Part shown: positions 42,635-52,106 of the stretch, piece by piece
How the letters are laid out: each line of letters starts with the position of its first letter
Numbering within the stretch: the stretch's first letter is position 1
Assembly (NCBI RefSeq): GCF_024359545.1
Contig: NZ_JAKQZG010000001.1
Location: 248,001-312,000 of the forward strand
Direction of reading: 5' to 3'
Length of the DNA: 64,000 nucleotides
Source: Jiella marina
Lineage (GTDB): Bacteria; Pseudomonadota; Alphaproteobacteria; Rhizobiales; Rhizobiaceae
The notes under the pieces: model-generated
What the model was told of the DNA's origin: nothing
The model's input: only the letters and a program-made list of their open reading frames with translations
The model's database searches: none
Program-made: the position numbers and the translations under genes

Positions 42635-42693
42635 CCGTTGCCACTGAGCAACGGAATGTGTCCAAACTGCAACGAAAACGCCGAAAACTGCAA
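42635..42693 (-). promoter_or_regulatory. Candidate control region upstream of ntrY
   Basis: Between ntrC and ntrY (152 bases). A 7-base perfect inverted repeat (CCGTTGC, 6-base loop, GCAACGG) lies at 42635-42654, 22 bases from the ntrY start. Next to it the 9-mer AAACTGCAA occurs twice in the same orientation, at 42664-42672 and 42685-42693, exactly 21 bases apart (two helix turns). This looks like an operator with paired sites for one regulator, but no binding protein can be named. Confidence 0.45.
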
Positions 42694-42765
42694 TTTATTC
42701 GGCTTCGGCGATGGCTTTTGCCATCCCGACCCTCAGAGCACCCGGAAAGTGCCGGACCGCGGCCG

Positions 42766-44211
42766 CTAGCGGATGGACCGAACGACCGAAATTTCCAGGT
42801 CGCGGATCTTCTTGCGCAGCGTGTTGCGGTTTACGCCCAAGAGGTCGGCCGCCTTGACCTGATTCCCCCGCGTGGCTGCGAGGGCGGCTGCGATAAGCGG
42901 ATACTCCACTTCACGCAAGATGCGGCCGTGGAGGCCCGGCGGCGGCAGATTGTCGCCGAAGGAGGTGAAGTATTCCGACAGATAGCGCTCGACGGCCGCA
43001 CTGAGATCGAGCGGCTTGCCCGGTTCGCTGTCGAGGCCCGGAGCGGCGATCGGATCGTTGGAGAGTTCGTGCTCGACGATCTCCGGCGAGATCTCGTCCT
43101 GGGGATAGAGCGCCGCCAGACGCCGGATAAGGTTTTCCAGCTCACGGACGTTACCCGGCCAGGCATAGCGCCGCATGATGTCGAGAGCGCCCTGGCTCAA
43201 GGTCTTGCGCGGCAGGCCTTCCTTTTCGGCCTGAGCGAAGAAGTGCCGGGCGAGATCGGGCAGGTCCTCGATCCTCTCGCGCAGCGGCGGCAGGCGCAGC
43301 GGCACCACGTTCAGACGATAGAACAGGTCTTCGCGGAACAGACCGCGGGCGATGAGCTGGCGCAGATCCTTGTTGGTGGCGGCAACGATCCGAACGTCGG
43401 TTGCGATCGGCGTGCGGCCACCGACGATGGTGTATTCGCCCTGCTGGAGAACGCGCAGGAGACGCGTCTGGGCTTCCATCGGCATGTCGCCGATCTCGTC
43501 GAGGAACAGGGTTCCGCCCTCGGCCTGCTCGAAGCGGCCGCTGGTGCGGGCCTGAGCGCCCGTAAACGCGCCTTTCTCATGACCAAAGAGTTCCGATTCG
43601 ATCAGGTCGCGCGGGATCGCCGCCATGTTGATCGCGACGAACGGGCCCTTGCGGCGGCGGCCATAGTCGTGGAGCGCGCGAGCCACCAGCTCCTTGCCTG
43701 TGCCCGACTCGCCGCTGATGGTGACGGTCAGGTCCGTCTGCATCATCCGGGCAAGCGCCCGATAGATGTCCTGCATCGCCGGCGAGCGGCCGACGAGGGG
43801 CATCGATTCCTGCAAATCGTCCTGATTGGCCGACTTGGCGCCGCTCTTCGGCTCGGACAAGGCACGCCGGACGATCGAGACGAGTTCGGTCAGATCGAAG
43901 GGTTTCGGGATATAGTCGTAGGCGCCCCGCTCCGAGGCCTTGATCGCCGTCATGAAGGTGTTCTGGGCGCTCATGACGACGACCGGGAGTTCGGGCCGGG
44001 AGTTCTTTATGCGGGGCAGCGTGTCGAACGCATTGCCGTCCGGCATCAGAACGTCGGTGATCACCAGATCGCCCTCGCCCGCCGAAATCCAGCGCCACAG
44101 CGTGGCGATGTTCGACGTCACTCGAACTTCGAACCCCGCCCGCATCAGCGCCTGGGAGACGACGGTCCGGATGGCGGCATCGTCATCGGCGACCAAGATC
44201 TGCATTGCCAT
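42766..44211 (-). CDS. ntrC: Nitrogen regulation protein NtrC (sigma-54 activator)
   Basis: A 481-residue enhancer-binding response regulator. Receiver domain (1-120) with D53 as phospho-acceptor ([11 protein letters not shown]). AAA+ domain with Walker [16 protein letters not shown] and an intact sigma-54 loop GAFTGAQ, and Walker [12 protein letters not shown]-terminal Fis-type HTH ([21 protein letters not shown]). All activator features are complete, in contrast to NtrX. It follows ntrB by 17 bases. Its targets should include the sigma-54 promoter before glnB in this window. Confidence 0.98.
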   Translation of the reverse strand: MAMQILVADDDAAIRTVVSQALMRAGFEVRVTSNIATLWRWISAGEGDLVITDVLMPDGNAFDTLPRIKNSRPELPVVVMSAQNTFMTAIKASERGAYDYIPKPFDLTELVSIVRRALSEPKSGAKSANQDDLQESMPLVGRSPAMQDIYRALARMMQTDLTVTISGESGTGKELVARALHDYGRRRKGPFVAINMAAIPRDLIESELFGHEKGAFTGAQARTSGRFEQAEGGTLFLDEIGDMPMEAQTRLLRVLQQGEYTIVGGRTPIATDVRIVAATNKDLRQLIARGLFREDLFYRLNVVPLRLPPLRERIEDLPDLARHFFAQAEKEGLPRKTLSQGALDIMRRYAWPGNVRELENLIRRLAALYPQDEISPEIVEHELSNDPIAAPGLDSEPGKPLDLSAAVERYLSEYFTSFGDNLPPPGLHGRILREVEYPLIAAALAATRGNQVKAADLLGVNRNTLRKKIRDLEISVVRSIR

Positions 44212-44228
44212 GAGTGCCCTGCCTGCCT

Positions 44229-45365
44229 TTACTCTTCAACTACGCCATGCCGCTCTTGCGCTGCGGGCGCTTCGCGCCAGGCCGGCATGAGAATGCGAAA
44301 CACGGTATGCCCCGGCTGCGACTCGCACTCGATCACCCCGCCATGGTCGCCCACGATCTTCGCGACGAGCGCGAGTCCCAGACCGGAGCCGCTCGGCTTC
44401 GTGGTGACGAACGGATCGAAGATGTGCTCGCGGATATCGTCGGGCACGCCGTCGCCATTGTCTTCCACTGCGAATTCCAGGGGCAATGTCAGTCGGTCCT
44501 TGGTGCCGGGCACCGACAGACGCACGCCGGGTTTGAACGCTGTGGTAAAGCGGATCTCGCCGCCCTCCTTGTCACGAACGGCCTCGGCGGCGTTCTTCAG
44601 GAGGTTGAGGAACACCTGCACGAGCTGATCGCGATTGGCAAAGACCGGGGGCAGCGACGGATCGTAGAGCTCGACGATCTTGATATTGCGGGCAAAGCCG
44701 CTCTTGCCGAGCGTCTTCACATATTCCAGCACCGAGTGGATGTTCACGGCCGATCGCTCCACCGGCCGCTGGTCCGAGAAGACTTCCATCCGGTCGACCA
44801 GCTTGACGATCCGGTCGCTTTCTTCCTGGATGAGCCGGGTCAGCGCCCGGTCCTCGTCGCTCGCCGAACTCGCCAGCAGCTGCGCGGCGCCCTTGATGCC
44901 AGACAGCGGATTGCGGATCTCGTGAGCGAGCATCGCGGCGAGGCCGGTCACGGTCCTGGCGGCAGAGCGATGGGTGAGCTGGCGGTCCATCTTCTCGGCG
45001 ATCGAGCGCAGCTGGATCATGACCACGACGAGATTGGGCTCTTCCGGCAAGGTCGAGACGTACAGGTCGACGAGGCGGTCGCCGCCGAGCCGCGGTGAGG
45101 AAATGTCGACGCGGTATTCGCTGATACGCGCCTGTTCCTTGCGGGCCTGCTCGATCAGGAAGAACAGCGGACTGTCGCCAGGCACGAAGTCCTGCAGGCG
45201 CTTGCGCGCGAGGTAGGAGAAGCCCGCCGAAAAGAACTGCTCGGCATCGGAATTGGCGAACCGGAACGCGCCCGACTCGTCGACCACGATGACCGGATGG
45301 GTGAGTGCGTTGAGAACGCGGTATTCCTCACCCTGCAGCGTGGAGAAATCGGATGGTTCGGCCAT
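44229..45365 (-). CDS. ntrB: Nitrogen regulation histidine kinase NtrB
   Basis: A 378-residue cytosolic PAS-kinase that phosphorylates NtrC under nitrogen limitation and is controlled by PII. PAS about 15-115 ([15 protein letters not shown]); HisKA with [14 protein letters not shown]; ATPase with [16 protein letters not shown] and [19 protein letters not shown] start at ATG 45365 ([14 protein letters not shown]); the longer frame upstream runs inside dusB. The start is one base after the dusB stop, so the two are translationally coupled. Confidence 0.97.
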   Translation of the reverse strand: MAEPSDFSTLQGEEYRVLNALTHPVIVVDESGAFRFANSDAEQFFSAGFSYLARKRLQDFVPGDSPLFFLIEQARKEQARISEYRVDISSPRLGGDRLVDLYVSTLPEEPNLVVVMIQLRSIAEKMDRQLTHRSAARTVTGLAAMLAHEIRNPLSGIKGAAQLLASSASDEDRALTRLIQEESDRIVKLVDRMEVFSDQRPVERSAVNIHSVLEYVKTLGKSGFARNIKIVELYDPSLPPVFANRDQLVQVFLNLLKNAAEAVRDKEGGEIRFTTAFKPGVRLSVPGTKDRLTLPLEFAVEDNGDGVPDDIREHIFDPFVTTKPSGSGLGLALVAKIVGDHGGVIECESQPGHTVFRILMPAWREAPAAQERHGVVEE

Positions 45366-45366
45366 G

Positions 45367-46437
45367 TTACGCTGCCCTGGCGATCGGCCGCGACGCGGCC
45401 GATTCGACATCTTCGAGACTGACACCGGCAAAGAGAACGCGGATGCGCCGCTTCACCGCGTCCGGCTCGACCCCGGTCATAATTGCCTTGCGGTCGTCTG
45501 GTGAAACGAAGCCGCCAGCGGCGACGAGACGGTCGAGATACCAGCCCAGATGCTTCCGGGCGTGGCGAAGACCGACCTTGACCCCGTAGTGTTCGAGCAT
45601 CGCCTGATAATGCTCCTCGACGAGGCCCACGAAGGCCATTCCGCTCAAGGTTTCGGCGTCGAGGCTTCCCCCCATCAGGCCGGCAAGCCACGGCCGGCCA
45701 TAACAGCCCCGTCCGACCATCACGGCATCCGCGCCGCTCGAGGCGAGCATTTGCGGAATCTGATTGAGGTCCGAGAGATCGCCGTTGGCGACAAGCGGCA
45801 CGCCGACGGCCCTGCGGACCTCGGCGATGGCAGCCCAGTCGGCCACGCCTTCATAGAAATCCATGCGTGTGCGGCCGTGGACGGTTACCATCCGCACGCC
45901 GGCCTCCTCGGCCCGCCGGGCGAGCCAGGGCGCATTAATCGACTGCCGGTCCCAGCCGAGGCGCATCTTCACCGTCACCGGCACGTTGCCTGCACCCGCC
46001 ACCACGGCTTCGATGATCGCCAGGGCGAGAGCCGGCTCGCGCATCAGCGCGGAACCGGAGAGCCCGCCCACGACCTTTTTGGCCGGGCAGCCGAAATTGA
46101 TATCGATCAGATCGACGCCTGAATCGGCGAGGCGTTCGGCTGCCGCTCCCATCACCGCCGGATCACGCCCCGCGAGCTGAACGGCGTGGACCCCGGGAGC
46201 ATCGCGCAGGGCGCGCAGGCTCGACTCGGCATCTCCCTTGAGATACTCGCCGCTCGCAATCATTTCCGACACGACCAGTCCCGCCCCGAAACGGCGGCAG
46301 AGCCGGCGAAACGGAACGTCGGAGACACCGGACATGGGAGCGAGAAACACCCGGTTGGCGAGCGTCAACGGGCCCAGTCCCAACGGCTGCACCGCGTCCT
46401 TTTGCCGCCTCAATTCGCCTAAAGCTTGAGCGTTCAT
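45367..46437 (-). CDS. dusB: tRNA-dihydrouridine synthase DusB
   Basis: A flavin-dependent enzyme reducing uridines in the tRNA D-loop. TIM-barrel opening [18 protein letters not shown], catalytic Cys (C117 with this start) in [10 protein letters not shown], phosphate loop [10 protein letters not shown], and [12 protein letters not shown] are visible. Start is uncertain: several in-frame ATGs (46437, 46461, 46485, 46515) all have weak ribosome sites; 46437 leaves 20 residues before the conserved [11 protein letters not shown]. It is the first gene of the dusB-ntrBC operon, as in rhizobia (older name nifR3), and divergent from ispDF. Confidence 0.95.
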   Translation of the reverse strand: MNAQALGELRRQKDAVQPLGLGPLTLANRVFLAPMSGVSDVPFRRLCRRFGAGLVVSEMIASGEYLKGDAESSLRALRDAPGVHAVQLAGRDPAVMGAAAERLADSGVDLIDINFGCPAKKVVGGLSGSALMREPALALAIIEAVVAGAGNVPVTVKMRLGWDRQSINAPWLARRAEEAGVRMVTVHGRTRMDFYEGVADWAAIAEVRRAVGVPLVANGDLSDLNQIPQMLASSGADAVMVGRGCYGRPWLAGLMGGSLDAETLSGMAFVGLVEEHYQAMLEHYGVKVGLRHARKHLGWYLDRLVAAGGFVSPDDRKAIMTGVEPDAVKRRIRVLFAGVSLEDVESAASRPIARAA

Positions 46438-46570
46438 CGCAACTGTCGATTCTTGCGTCATCTTTGGCTGTCTTAATGGGGGCATGCTCAAATGACAAGC
46501 AATTTGCTCTTGCATGGGATGGCGTGTTCATGGTCCGTCCCCATGTCGATCTGATGAAGGGCGATCCTGG

Positions 46571-47764
46571 ATGAAGCGAGATGTCGCATTGGTGCTGGTG
46601 GCGGCAGGCCGAGGCGCGCGGGCGGGTCACTCCGAAGAAGGGCCGAAACAGTACCGGTCGATCGGAGGCCGTGCCGTTCTGGCTCACACACTGGAACTGT
46701 TTCGCTCGCACCCGCGGATCGGCGAGATCGTGCTGGTCATCCATTCGGACGACCGGGAACTCTGTCAGCGCGCGATGGGCGGGCTGGACGGCGATGTCAC
46801 CCTGGTTACCGGCGGCGCCGAACGGCAGATTTCGGTGCGTCTCGGGCTGGAAGCCCTCGACACCGGCCGGTCGCCGGAACTGGTCCTCATCCACGACGCG
46901 GTGCGACCCTTTGCCGACCACGCCCTGATCGACCGGGTGATCGCGGCGGCCGAAGGACATGGCGGTGCAATCCCCGCTCTCCCGATCGCCGACACGATCA
47001 AGCGCTCGGGACAGGATGGTGCGATCGTCGAGACCGTCTCGCGCGCAGGCCTTCACGGCGCGCAGACGCCGCAGGGCTTTCGCTTCGCACCGCTTCTCGC
47101 CGCCCACACGGACGCCGCTCGGTCCGGGCGATCGGATTTCACCGACGACGCCTCAATCGCCGAATGGGCCGGCATGACGGTGATGCTGGTCGAGGGATCC
47201 GCGGGCAATGTGAAACTCACCACCGCCCAGGATATCGTCTCGGCGGACGAGCGCATGAAAGGCGAGAAACACATGATCGACGTCCGCACGGGCAATGGCT
47301 ACGACGTTCACAAATTAGTTGGGGGTGACCACGTAACCCTCTGTGGAATCCGCATTCCCCACGATCAGCGACTCGCTGGCCATTCCGATGCCGATGTGGG
47401 TCTCCACGCCCTGACGGATGCGCTTCTGGCCACCTGCGGCGCCGGCGATATCGGCGATCACTTCCCGCCCAGCGACCCGCAATGGCGAGGAGCGCCCTCG
47501 CGCATCTTCGTCGAGAAGGCGGTCGAGATCGTCACCGCGCACGGCGGCCGGGTGATGAATGCCGACATTTCGCTGATCTGCGAAGCCCCGAAGGTCGCTC
47601 CGCACCGCGAGGCCATGCGCCGGATGATCGGCGAGATGACCGGCCTGTCGCTCGACCGGGTCTCGGTCAAGGCGACGACCAACGAGACGATCGGCTTCGT
47701 CGGGCGCCGAGAAGGCATCGCAGCGATCGCGACGGCCTCGGTCGTCTATGGAGACGGATCATGA
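46571..47764 (+). CDS. ispDF: Bifunctional IspD/IspF (MEP isoprenoid pathway)
   Basis: A 397-residue fusion. The N-terminal half is 2-C-methyl-D-erythritol 4-phosphate cytidylyltransferase ([30 protein letters not shown]); the C-terminal part, from about residue 236, is the cyclodiphosphate synthase ([40 protein letters not shown] with metal His/Asp). The fusion is standard in this order. Start ATG 46571 by fit to the family; the frame continues upstream to 46514 without homology. The stop overlaps the start of the next gene (ATGA at 47761-47764). Confidence 0.97.
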   Translation: MKRDVALVLVAAGRGARAGHSEEGPKQYRSIGGRAVLAHTLELFRSHPRIGEIVLVIHSDDRELCQRAMGGLDGDVTLVTGGAERQISVRLGLEALDTGRSPELVLIHDAVRPFADHALIDRVIAAAEGHGGAIPALPIADTIKRSGQDGAIVETVSRAGLHGAQTPQGFRFAPLLAAHTDAARSGRSDFTDDASIAEWAGMTVMLVEGSAGNVKLTTAQDIVSADERMKGEKHMIDVRTGNGYDVHKLVGGDHVTLCGIRIPHDQRLAGHSDADVGLHALTDALLATCGAGDIGDHFPPSDPQWRGAPSRIFVEKAVEIVTAHGGRVMNADISLICEAPKVAPHREAMRRMIGEMTGLSLDRVSVKATTNETIGFVGRREGIAAIATASVVYGDGS

Positions 47765-48255
47765 GTGCGAACGAGCGCATCCCTGCCCTCGCCCGCGAGA
47801 TCGTCGAACGCTATACGGCCGCCGGCTGGACGCTCGCCACGGCCGAATCCTGCACCGGCGGTCTCGTCGCGGGCGCCATCACCGAGATCGCCGGCTCGTC
47901 GGCCGTCCTCGACCGCGGCTTCGTCACCTACTCCAACTGCGCCAAGATCGAGCTTCTCGGCGTCATGGAGGCAGCCCTCGACGCCCATGGTGCCGTCTCC
48001 CAAGCCGTAGCCCGGCAAATGGCCGAAGGCGCCCGAGAGCGCGCCGGCGTGACCGTCGCCGTCTCGATCACCGGCATCGCCGGCCCCGGCGGCGGCACCG
48101 CGCTGAAGCCCGTCGGCCTTGTGCACTTCGCCTGCGCCGGCCCGAAGGGAACGGTTCATCGCGAAGAGCGGTTCGGGGATATCGGGCGGGCGGGAATTCG
48201 CGAGCGTTCGGTCGTTGTCGCTCTTGGGTTGCTGGTCAGCGCGTTGCGGGCTTAA
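47761..48255 (+). CDS. pncC: CinA C-terminal-type nicotinamide-nucleotide amidohydrolase
   Basis: A 164-residue protein consisting only of the CinA C-terminal (PncC) domain, which deamidates NMN to nicotinic acid mononucleotide in NAD recycling. The Ser-centred segment AESCTGG (residues 28-34) and the [11 protein letters not shown] loop are conserved. Its start ATG overlaps the ispDF stop by four bases, so the two are coupled. The N-terminal CinA part is absent, which is normal for this group. In related genomes the next gene is usually ratA; here an unrelated gene intervenes. Confidence 0.95.
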   Translation: MSANERIPALAREIVERYTAAGWTLATAESCTGGLVAGAITEIAGSSAVLDRGFVTYSNCAKIELLGVMEAALDAHGAVSQAVARQMAEGARERAGVTVAVSITGIAGPGGGTALKPVGLVHFACAGPKGTVHREERFGDIGRAGIRERSVVVALGLLVSALRA

Positions 48256-48307
48256 ACGAAGGGCGTCGATCGTCAGTGATCAACACGCGATCATAGCCCC
48301 CACAAAT

Positions 48308-48336
48308 TTGAAACAGAATACAATGAAAGTGTTTCA
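48308..48336. repeat. Left member of a 12-bp inverted motif flanking the Sel1 gene, with local hairpin
   Basis: TTGAAACAGAAT at 48308-48319 is the exact reverse complement of 50116-50127 on the far side of the Sel1-repeat gene. Locally, TGAAACA at 48309-48315 also pairs with TGTTTCA at 48330-48336. Confidence 0.55.
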
Positions 48337-48558
48337 GAAACGAGCGTTCGAATGGCTGGGATGGGTGGAACGCTTCCATTCTGCTTTCAGAGCGCAAGCG
48401 TCAAAAGCGGACTTTGGAATCGCGGCGATCCACGGCATACGCACGGTATAAGCATAGGGGCCATTATGGAACGTTATCAATCTTTTGATGACACGATCAC
48501 CCGGCCAATCTAGGCTGTCTGCCGCATGCCCGAATGTGGGTCAGGAGGGGATCGGACT

Positions 48559-50049
48559 GTGTGGCTTTCATCGCGTGGGACGGGCAAGGTGGCCATGGTG
48601 GGCGCTTTGGCCTCGGTGATAGCGATCAGCATGGTTGCAACTCCGGTTTCCGGCAAAGCTCAAACCTTTGGTGCCTTCACCGTCGATCCTGCCGCGCCGA
48701 CCACGATCAGGCTCAAGGGGCCGATCGGCGTTCGAGAGAGCCGGAATTTCAGGGCCGCTCTCCGTTTTGCGCCAAAAGCGCGGACGGTCGAGCTCGACAG
48801 CCCCGGCGGCTCGCTCATCATCGCTCTCGAAATCGCCGACATGATCCTGGATGAAGAGCTTTCGACTGTCGTTGCGCCAGAGGCCTCATGCCTGTCCGCC
48901 TGCGCGTTCGTTTTCTTTGCCGGCAAGGAGCGTGAAGCGAAAGGCGCGCTCGGCGTGCACCAGATCGCGTCAACGCAGTCGAGAGACTTTCAGTTCGGGC
49001 AGTTGAATCTCGCGGATGTCGTGGATTTCATGAACCGCGCGGATGTCAGCCCGGGGGTCGTCCCTCTGATGCTGGCGACGCCGTCGGATCAGATGCATGT
49101 CTTCAGCCCGGCGGAACTCTCAAACCTGAAGATTAACCGCACCGCGGAACCAACTCCCAACGAAAGCCCAAATAACCCGCCCACTCAGATCACACACGAC
49201 CCCGCTGTGGCCACGGAAAGCGACAACACGGTTCGGCTTTGTGAGGAGTTGGCGGCGGCTCCGATTGATCTTGATCGCTCGCAGGGCGTGGTGGGTGTCG
49301 AATTCGAGAAAATCGAGACCGATCGCGCTGTTCCGGCATGCCGGGCAGCCCAATTGGCACATCCTTCCGACCCGCGCTTGCACTATCTTCTGGGAAGAGC
49401 ACTCCATGCCTCAGGCTCAAATGCCGTGGAGGCGGTCTCCTGGTACCGCAAGGCCGCCGAAGAGGGTTTTGCGCGCGGGCAGACGAATCTCGGTTTGATG
49501 TACGGGACCGGAACGGGCGTCGCCAAGGACCCGGAGCAGGCCGTCGGCTGGTACCGCAAGGCGGCCGAGCAAGGTGACGCGGCAGGGCAGTTCCTCCTTG
49601 GGCATATGTACGAGAACGGAACGGGCGTCGCCCAGGACACGAAGCAGGCCGTCGACTGGTACCACAAGGCCGCCGAGCAGGGTTTTGCCCGAGCGCAGAC
49701 GAAGCTCGGGTTACTGTACGAGACCGGAAATGGCGTCGACGAAGACCTGAAGCAGGCCGTCGAGTGGTACCGCAAAGCCGCCGAGCAAGGCGATGCACTG
49801 GGGCAGACGAGTCTCGGGTTGGTGTACCTCTATGGAAAAACCGTCGCCAAGGACCCGAAGCAGGCCGTCCACTGGTACCGCAAGGCAGCCGAGCAGGGTT
49901 TTGCGCGAGGACAGGTTTATCTCGGGCTTATGTACGAGGCCGGAAATGGCGTCGACAAAGACCTGGAGCAGGCGGTGTCATTGTACCGCAAGGCGGCCCA
50001 GCAGGGCGACAATGATGCCAAGGCTGCGCTGAAGCGCCTTCGCAACTGA
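48559..50049 (+). CDS. Secreted ClpP-like serine-protease domain fused to Sel1 repeats
   Basis: A 496-residue exported protein. Start chosen at GTG 48559 because AGGAGGGG lies about 8-10 bases before it; ATG at 48526 is in frame but has no such site. Signal peptide covers about residues 1-35. Residues about 38-185 resemble the ClpP/crotonase fold of predicted periplasmic proteases (COG3904 type): LDSPGGS at 79-85, nucleophile candidate Ser113 in CLSACAFVFFAG and His134 in GVHQ. A Ser/Pro/Asn-rich linker follows. From residue 295 there are five complete and one partial 36-residue Sel1 repeats (WYRKAAEQG type). The gene splits a conserved core order (cinA-ratA), its upstream flank is A/T-richer, and it is bordered by an inverted 12-mer. 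No relative with known function can be named; peptidase activity is inferred. Confidence 0.85.
   Translation: MWLSSRGTGKVAMVGALASVIAISMVATPVSGKAQTFGAFTVDPAAPTTIRLKGPIGVRESRNFRAALRFAPKARTVELDSPGGSLIIALEIADMILDEELSTVVAPEASCLSACAFVFFAGKEREAKGALGVHQIASTQSRDFQFGQLNLADVVDFMNRADVSPGVVPLMLATPSDQMHVFSPAELSNLKINRTAEPTPNESPNNPPTQITHDPAVATESDNTVRLCEELAAAPIDLDRSQGVVGVEFEKIETDRAVPACRAAQLAHPSDPRLHYLLGRALHASGSNAVEAVSWYRKAAEEGFARGQTNLGLMYGTGTGVAKDPEQAVGWYRKAAEQGDAAGQFLLGHMYENGTGVAQDTKQAVDWYHKAAEQGFARAQTKLGLLYETGNGVDEDLKQAVEWYRKAAEQGDALGQTSLGLVYLYGKTVAKDPKQAVHWYRKAAEQGFARGQVYLGLMYEAGNGVDKDLEQAVSLYRKAAQQGDNDAKAALKRLRN
49441..50046 (+). repeat. Five and a half tandem 108-bp Sel1-coding repeats
   Basis: Repeat units begin with the Trp (last: Leu) codon at 49441, 49549, 49657, 49765, 49873 and 49981, exactly 108 bases apart. 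Odd units carry a Gly-Phe-Ala-Arg core, even units Gly-Asp-Ala or Gly-Asp-Asn, so the array alternates in pairs of 216 bases. Confidence 0.9.
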
Positions 50050-50103
50050 CTTGAGGCGGATTCGAGTGAAGGGTCCGTTCCGCTTGATATGAGGCAATCT
50101 GAG

Positions 50104-50127
50104 ACAGAATTCGCAATTCTGTTTCAA
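50104..50127. repeat. Right member of the flanking motif: strong palindrome
   Basis: ACAGAATT, CGC, AATTCTGT at 50104-50122 is a perfect 8-base inverted repeat; with the neighbouring bases it extends to TGAGACAGAATT / AATTCTGTTTCA with one G-T pair. Its right arm ATTCTGTTTCAA (50116-50127) is the reverse complement of 48308-48319. It may act as a terminator for the Sel1 gene or mark an insertion boundary. Confidence 0.6.
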
Positions 50128-50199
50128 TCAAAAATCACGAAGAGCCATATGGCGCCGCAAACGATGGGTGCGCTCAATCCCGCAGCCCTCGCGCTCCAC

Positions 50200-50646
50200 T
50201 CACCCGTAAATCTTGTCCGCCCGCGCCTCGAACGCCTGGGCGAAACGGCGGAAGGCGTAGTCGAACATCGAGCCCATGAGCATGCCTAGGGTGCGGCTCT
50301 TGAATTCGTATTCGATGAAGAAATGAACGTTGCAGGTCCCCTCGCCGGTTGGCTCGAAGGTCCAGCGATTGTCGAGGAACTTGAAGGGCCCGTTGACGTA
50401 GGAGACCTCGATGCGGTTCTCCTCCGGCTTGAGGAGAACCTGCGAGGTGAAGGTCTCGCGGACCATCTTGTAGGCGACGGTCATGTCGGCGACCAGCAGC
50501 CGCTTGCCGTCCTTCTCGCGCTCGGAGCGGACCGTCAGCGCCTGGCAGAGCGGCAGGAATTCCGGGTATTTCTCGACATCGGCGACGAGGGCGAACATCT
50601 CCTCAGCGCTGTGGTCGACGGCTCGTGTCGTCTCGAACTTCGGCAT
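50200..50646 (-). CDS. RatA/Coq10-like START-domain protein (ubiquinone-binding type)
   Basis: A 148-residue SRPBCC (START-like) protein. The family opening MPKFETTRAVDHSAEEMF, VADVEKYPEFLPLC, and the C-terminal YEFKSRTLGMLMG and FRRFAQAFEARA helix are typical. Databases often name it 'RatA toxin', but in alphaproteobacteria it corresponds to mitochondrial Coq10, which binds ubiquinone and supports respiration; that role is more likely. It lies 10 bases after lipA in the same direction, matching the conserved order lipA-ratA. Confidence 0.93.
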   Translation of the reverse strand: MPKFETTRAVDHSAEEMFALVADVEKYPEFLPLCQALTVRSEREKDGKRLLVADMTVAYKMVRETFTSQVLLKPEENRIEVSYVNGPFKFLDNRWTFEPTGEGTCNVHFFIEYEFKSRTLGMLMGSMFDYAFRRFAQAFEARADKIYG

Positions 50647-50656
50647 GGCGCGATGG

Positions 50657-51631
50657 TCAGGCGGCCGACTGGCGCGCCAGACGCGCAGCCTTCAGCCGCT
50701 CGAAATCCTCTCCCGCATGATGGGAGGAGCGGGTGAGCGGGCTGGCGGACACCACCAGGAACCCCTTGGTCAGCGCCACCTTCTCCAGCGACTGGAACTC
50801 CTCCGGCGTCACGTAGCGGATCACGGCGTGGTGTTTCTTCGTCGGCTGGAGATACTGCCCGATGGTGATGAAATCGACGTCGGCGGTCCTGAGGTCGTCC
50901 ATCAGTTGAAGGACCTCGTTCCGCTCCTCGCCGAGGCCGACCATGATGCCGGATTTGGTGAAGATCGTCGGATCAAGCTCCTTGACCCGCTGCAGAAGCC
51001 GGATCGAGTGGAAATACCGCGCACCGGGACGAACCGTCAGATATTTCGACGGGACGGTCTCGAGATTGTGGTTGAAGACGTCGGGCTTGGCCGCGACCAC
51101 CTTTTCGAGCGCTCCGGGCTTGCGCAGGAAGTCGGGCGTCAGGATCTCCACCGTGGTGCCCGGGGCCGCGGCGCGGATCGCGCGGATCGTGCGGACGAAA
51201 TGCTCGGCCCCGCCATCGGCCAGATCGTCACGATCGACCGAGGTGATCACCACATGGTTGAGCCCCATCTTGGCGACCGCACGGCCGACATTCTCCGGCT
51301 CGTCCGCGTCGAGCGCGTGCGGCATGCCGGTGGCGACATTGCAGAAGGAACAGGCGCGGGTGCAGATCCCGCCCATGATCATGAAGGTCGCGTGCTTCTT
51401 CTCCCAGCACCCGCCGATATTGGGACAGCCCGCTTCCTCACATACGGTGACGAGCTTGTTGTCCCGCGCAATCTGGCGCGTCTCCTGATACCCTTTGGAA
51501 ACCGGCGCCTTGACGCGAATCCAGTCCGGTTTCGGCGGGCTGGCTGCCGCGTCCGGCCGATGTGCCTTCTCAGGGTGCCGGGGCCGCGACACGGTCGCGT
51601 CCGGCTGGCGGGTATCGAGAACTGTCACCAT
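50657..51631 (-). CDS. lipA: Lipoyl synthase
   Basis: A 324-residue radical SAM enzyme that inserts two sulfur atoms into octanoyl groups bound to E2 and H proteins. Two iron-sulfur sites are visible: the auxiliary cluster in [13 protein letters not shown] and the radical-SAM CxxxCxxC in [13 protein letters not shown]. The C-terminal RSSHHAG segment supplying the serine ligand is present. It sits in the pyruvate dehydrogenase gene group and serves the lipoyl domains of PdhB and PdhC encoded nearby. Confidence 0.98.
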   Translation of the reverse strand: MVTVLDTRQPDATVSRPRHPEKAHRPDAAASPPKPDWIRVKAPVSKGYQETRQIARDNKLVTVCEEAGCPNIGGCWEKKHATFMIMGGICTRACSFCNVATGMPHALDADEPENVGRAVAKMGLNHVVITSVDRDDLADGGAEHFVRTIRAIRAAAPGTTVEILTPDFLRKPGALEKVVAAKPDVFNHNLETVPSKYLTVRPGARYFHSIRLLQRVKELDPTIFTKSGIMVGLGEERNEVLQLMDDLRTADVDFITIGQYLQPTKKHHAVIRYVTPEEFQSLEKVALTKGFLVVSASPLTRSSHHAGEDFERLKAARLARQSAA

Positions 51632-51703
51632 GGAACTTAATTAGGCGTCCCAGCTTTGCGATGCAATTGGCCGAGGCGCGCGAAAACGCCTCGGCATCAG
51701 GGG

Positions 51704-51958
51704 TCAGCGCCGGACGGCGCGGGCGATGAAGATCAGCAGGCAGGCACCGACGAAGCCGGTGATGAGATAGGCCCAGGAGAAGGACGCGGAGGCGCCGGGG
51801 CCGATGCCGGTCACCCGCAGGAGGAAGCTCAGCACGATCGCGCCGACGACGCCAAGGATGATGTTCATGAGGAGCCCCATGTCGCTCTTCATGACCTTTT
51901 CGGCGAGCCACCCCGCCAGACCGCCGACGATGATCGCGGCCAGGAAACTACCAATCAT
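51704..51958 (-). CDS. GlsB/YeaQ/YmgE family membrane protein
   Basis: An 84-residue transglycosylase-associated-type small membrane protein with three hydrophobic helices, the first beginning IGSFLAAIIVGGLAGWLAEKV, which is the family signature. Function is unknown; relatives are stress-induced. It lies between lpd and lipA, and a folded region (inverted repeat 52028-52064) separates it from lpd. Confidence 0.9.
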   Translation of the reverse strand: MIGSFLAAIIVGGLAGWLAEKVMKSDMGLLMNIILGVVGAIVLSFLLRVTGIGPGASASFSWAYLITGFVGACLLIFIARAVRR

Positions 51959-52027
51959 GTTGTCACTCCCGTGAAACTGTCCGTGGATTTGCCCGCATAG
52001 TTAGGTTCTGCAACGGCTCGGCCCACC

Positions 52028-52064
52028 CTCAACCGCCAGCTTTTTGCGGTCTGCGCCGGTTGAG
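52028..52064 (-). terminator. Inverted repeat between lpd and the YeaQ-type gene (possible terminator)
   Basis: Outer arms CTCAACCG (52028-52035) and CGGTTGAG (52057-52064), with a competing inner hairpin that includes AAAAAG on the minus strand. It lies just after the lpd stop region on that strand. There is no good T tract, so its termination strength is uncertain. Confidence 0.4.
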
Positions 52065-52106
52065 CACCGACAGTCCGAAACCCTCCTTGGAACAAGGCTG
52101 CCTCTC

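Noticed and set aside
49441-50046. Regular 108-bp repeats as a CRISPR array
   Set aside because: The repeats are in frame, encode Sel1 motifs, and have no unique spacers.
50200-50646. Calling the gene a toxin of a toxin-antitoxin pair (RatA)
   Set aside because: There is no antitoxin gene beside it, and its place next to lipA fits the respiratory Coq10-like role better.
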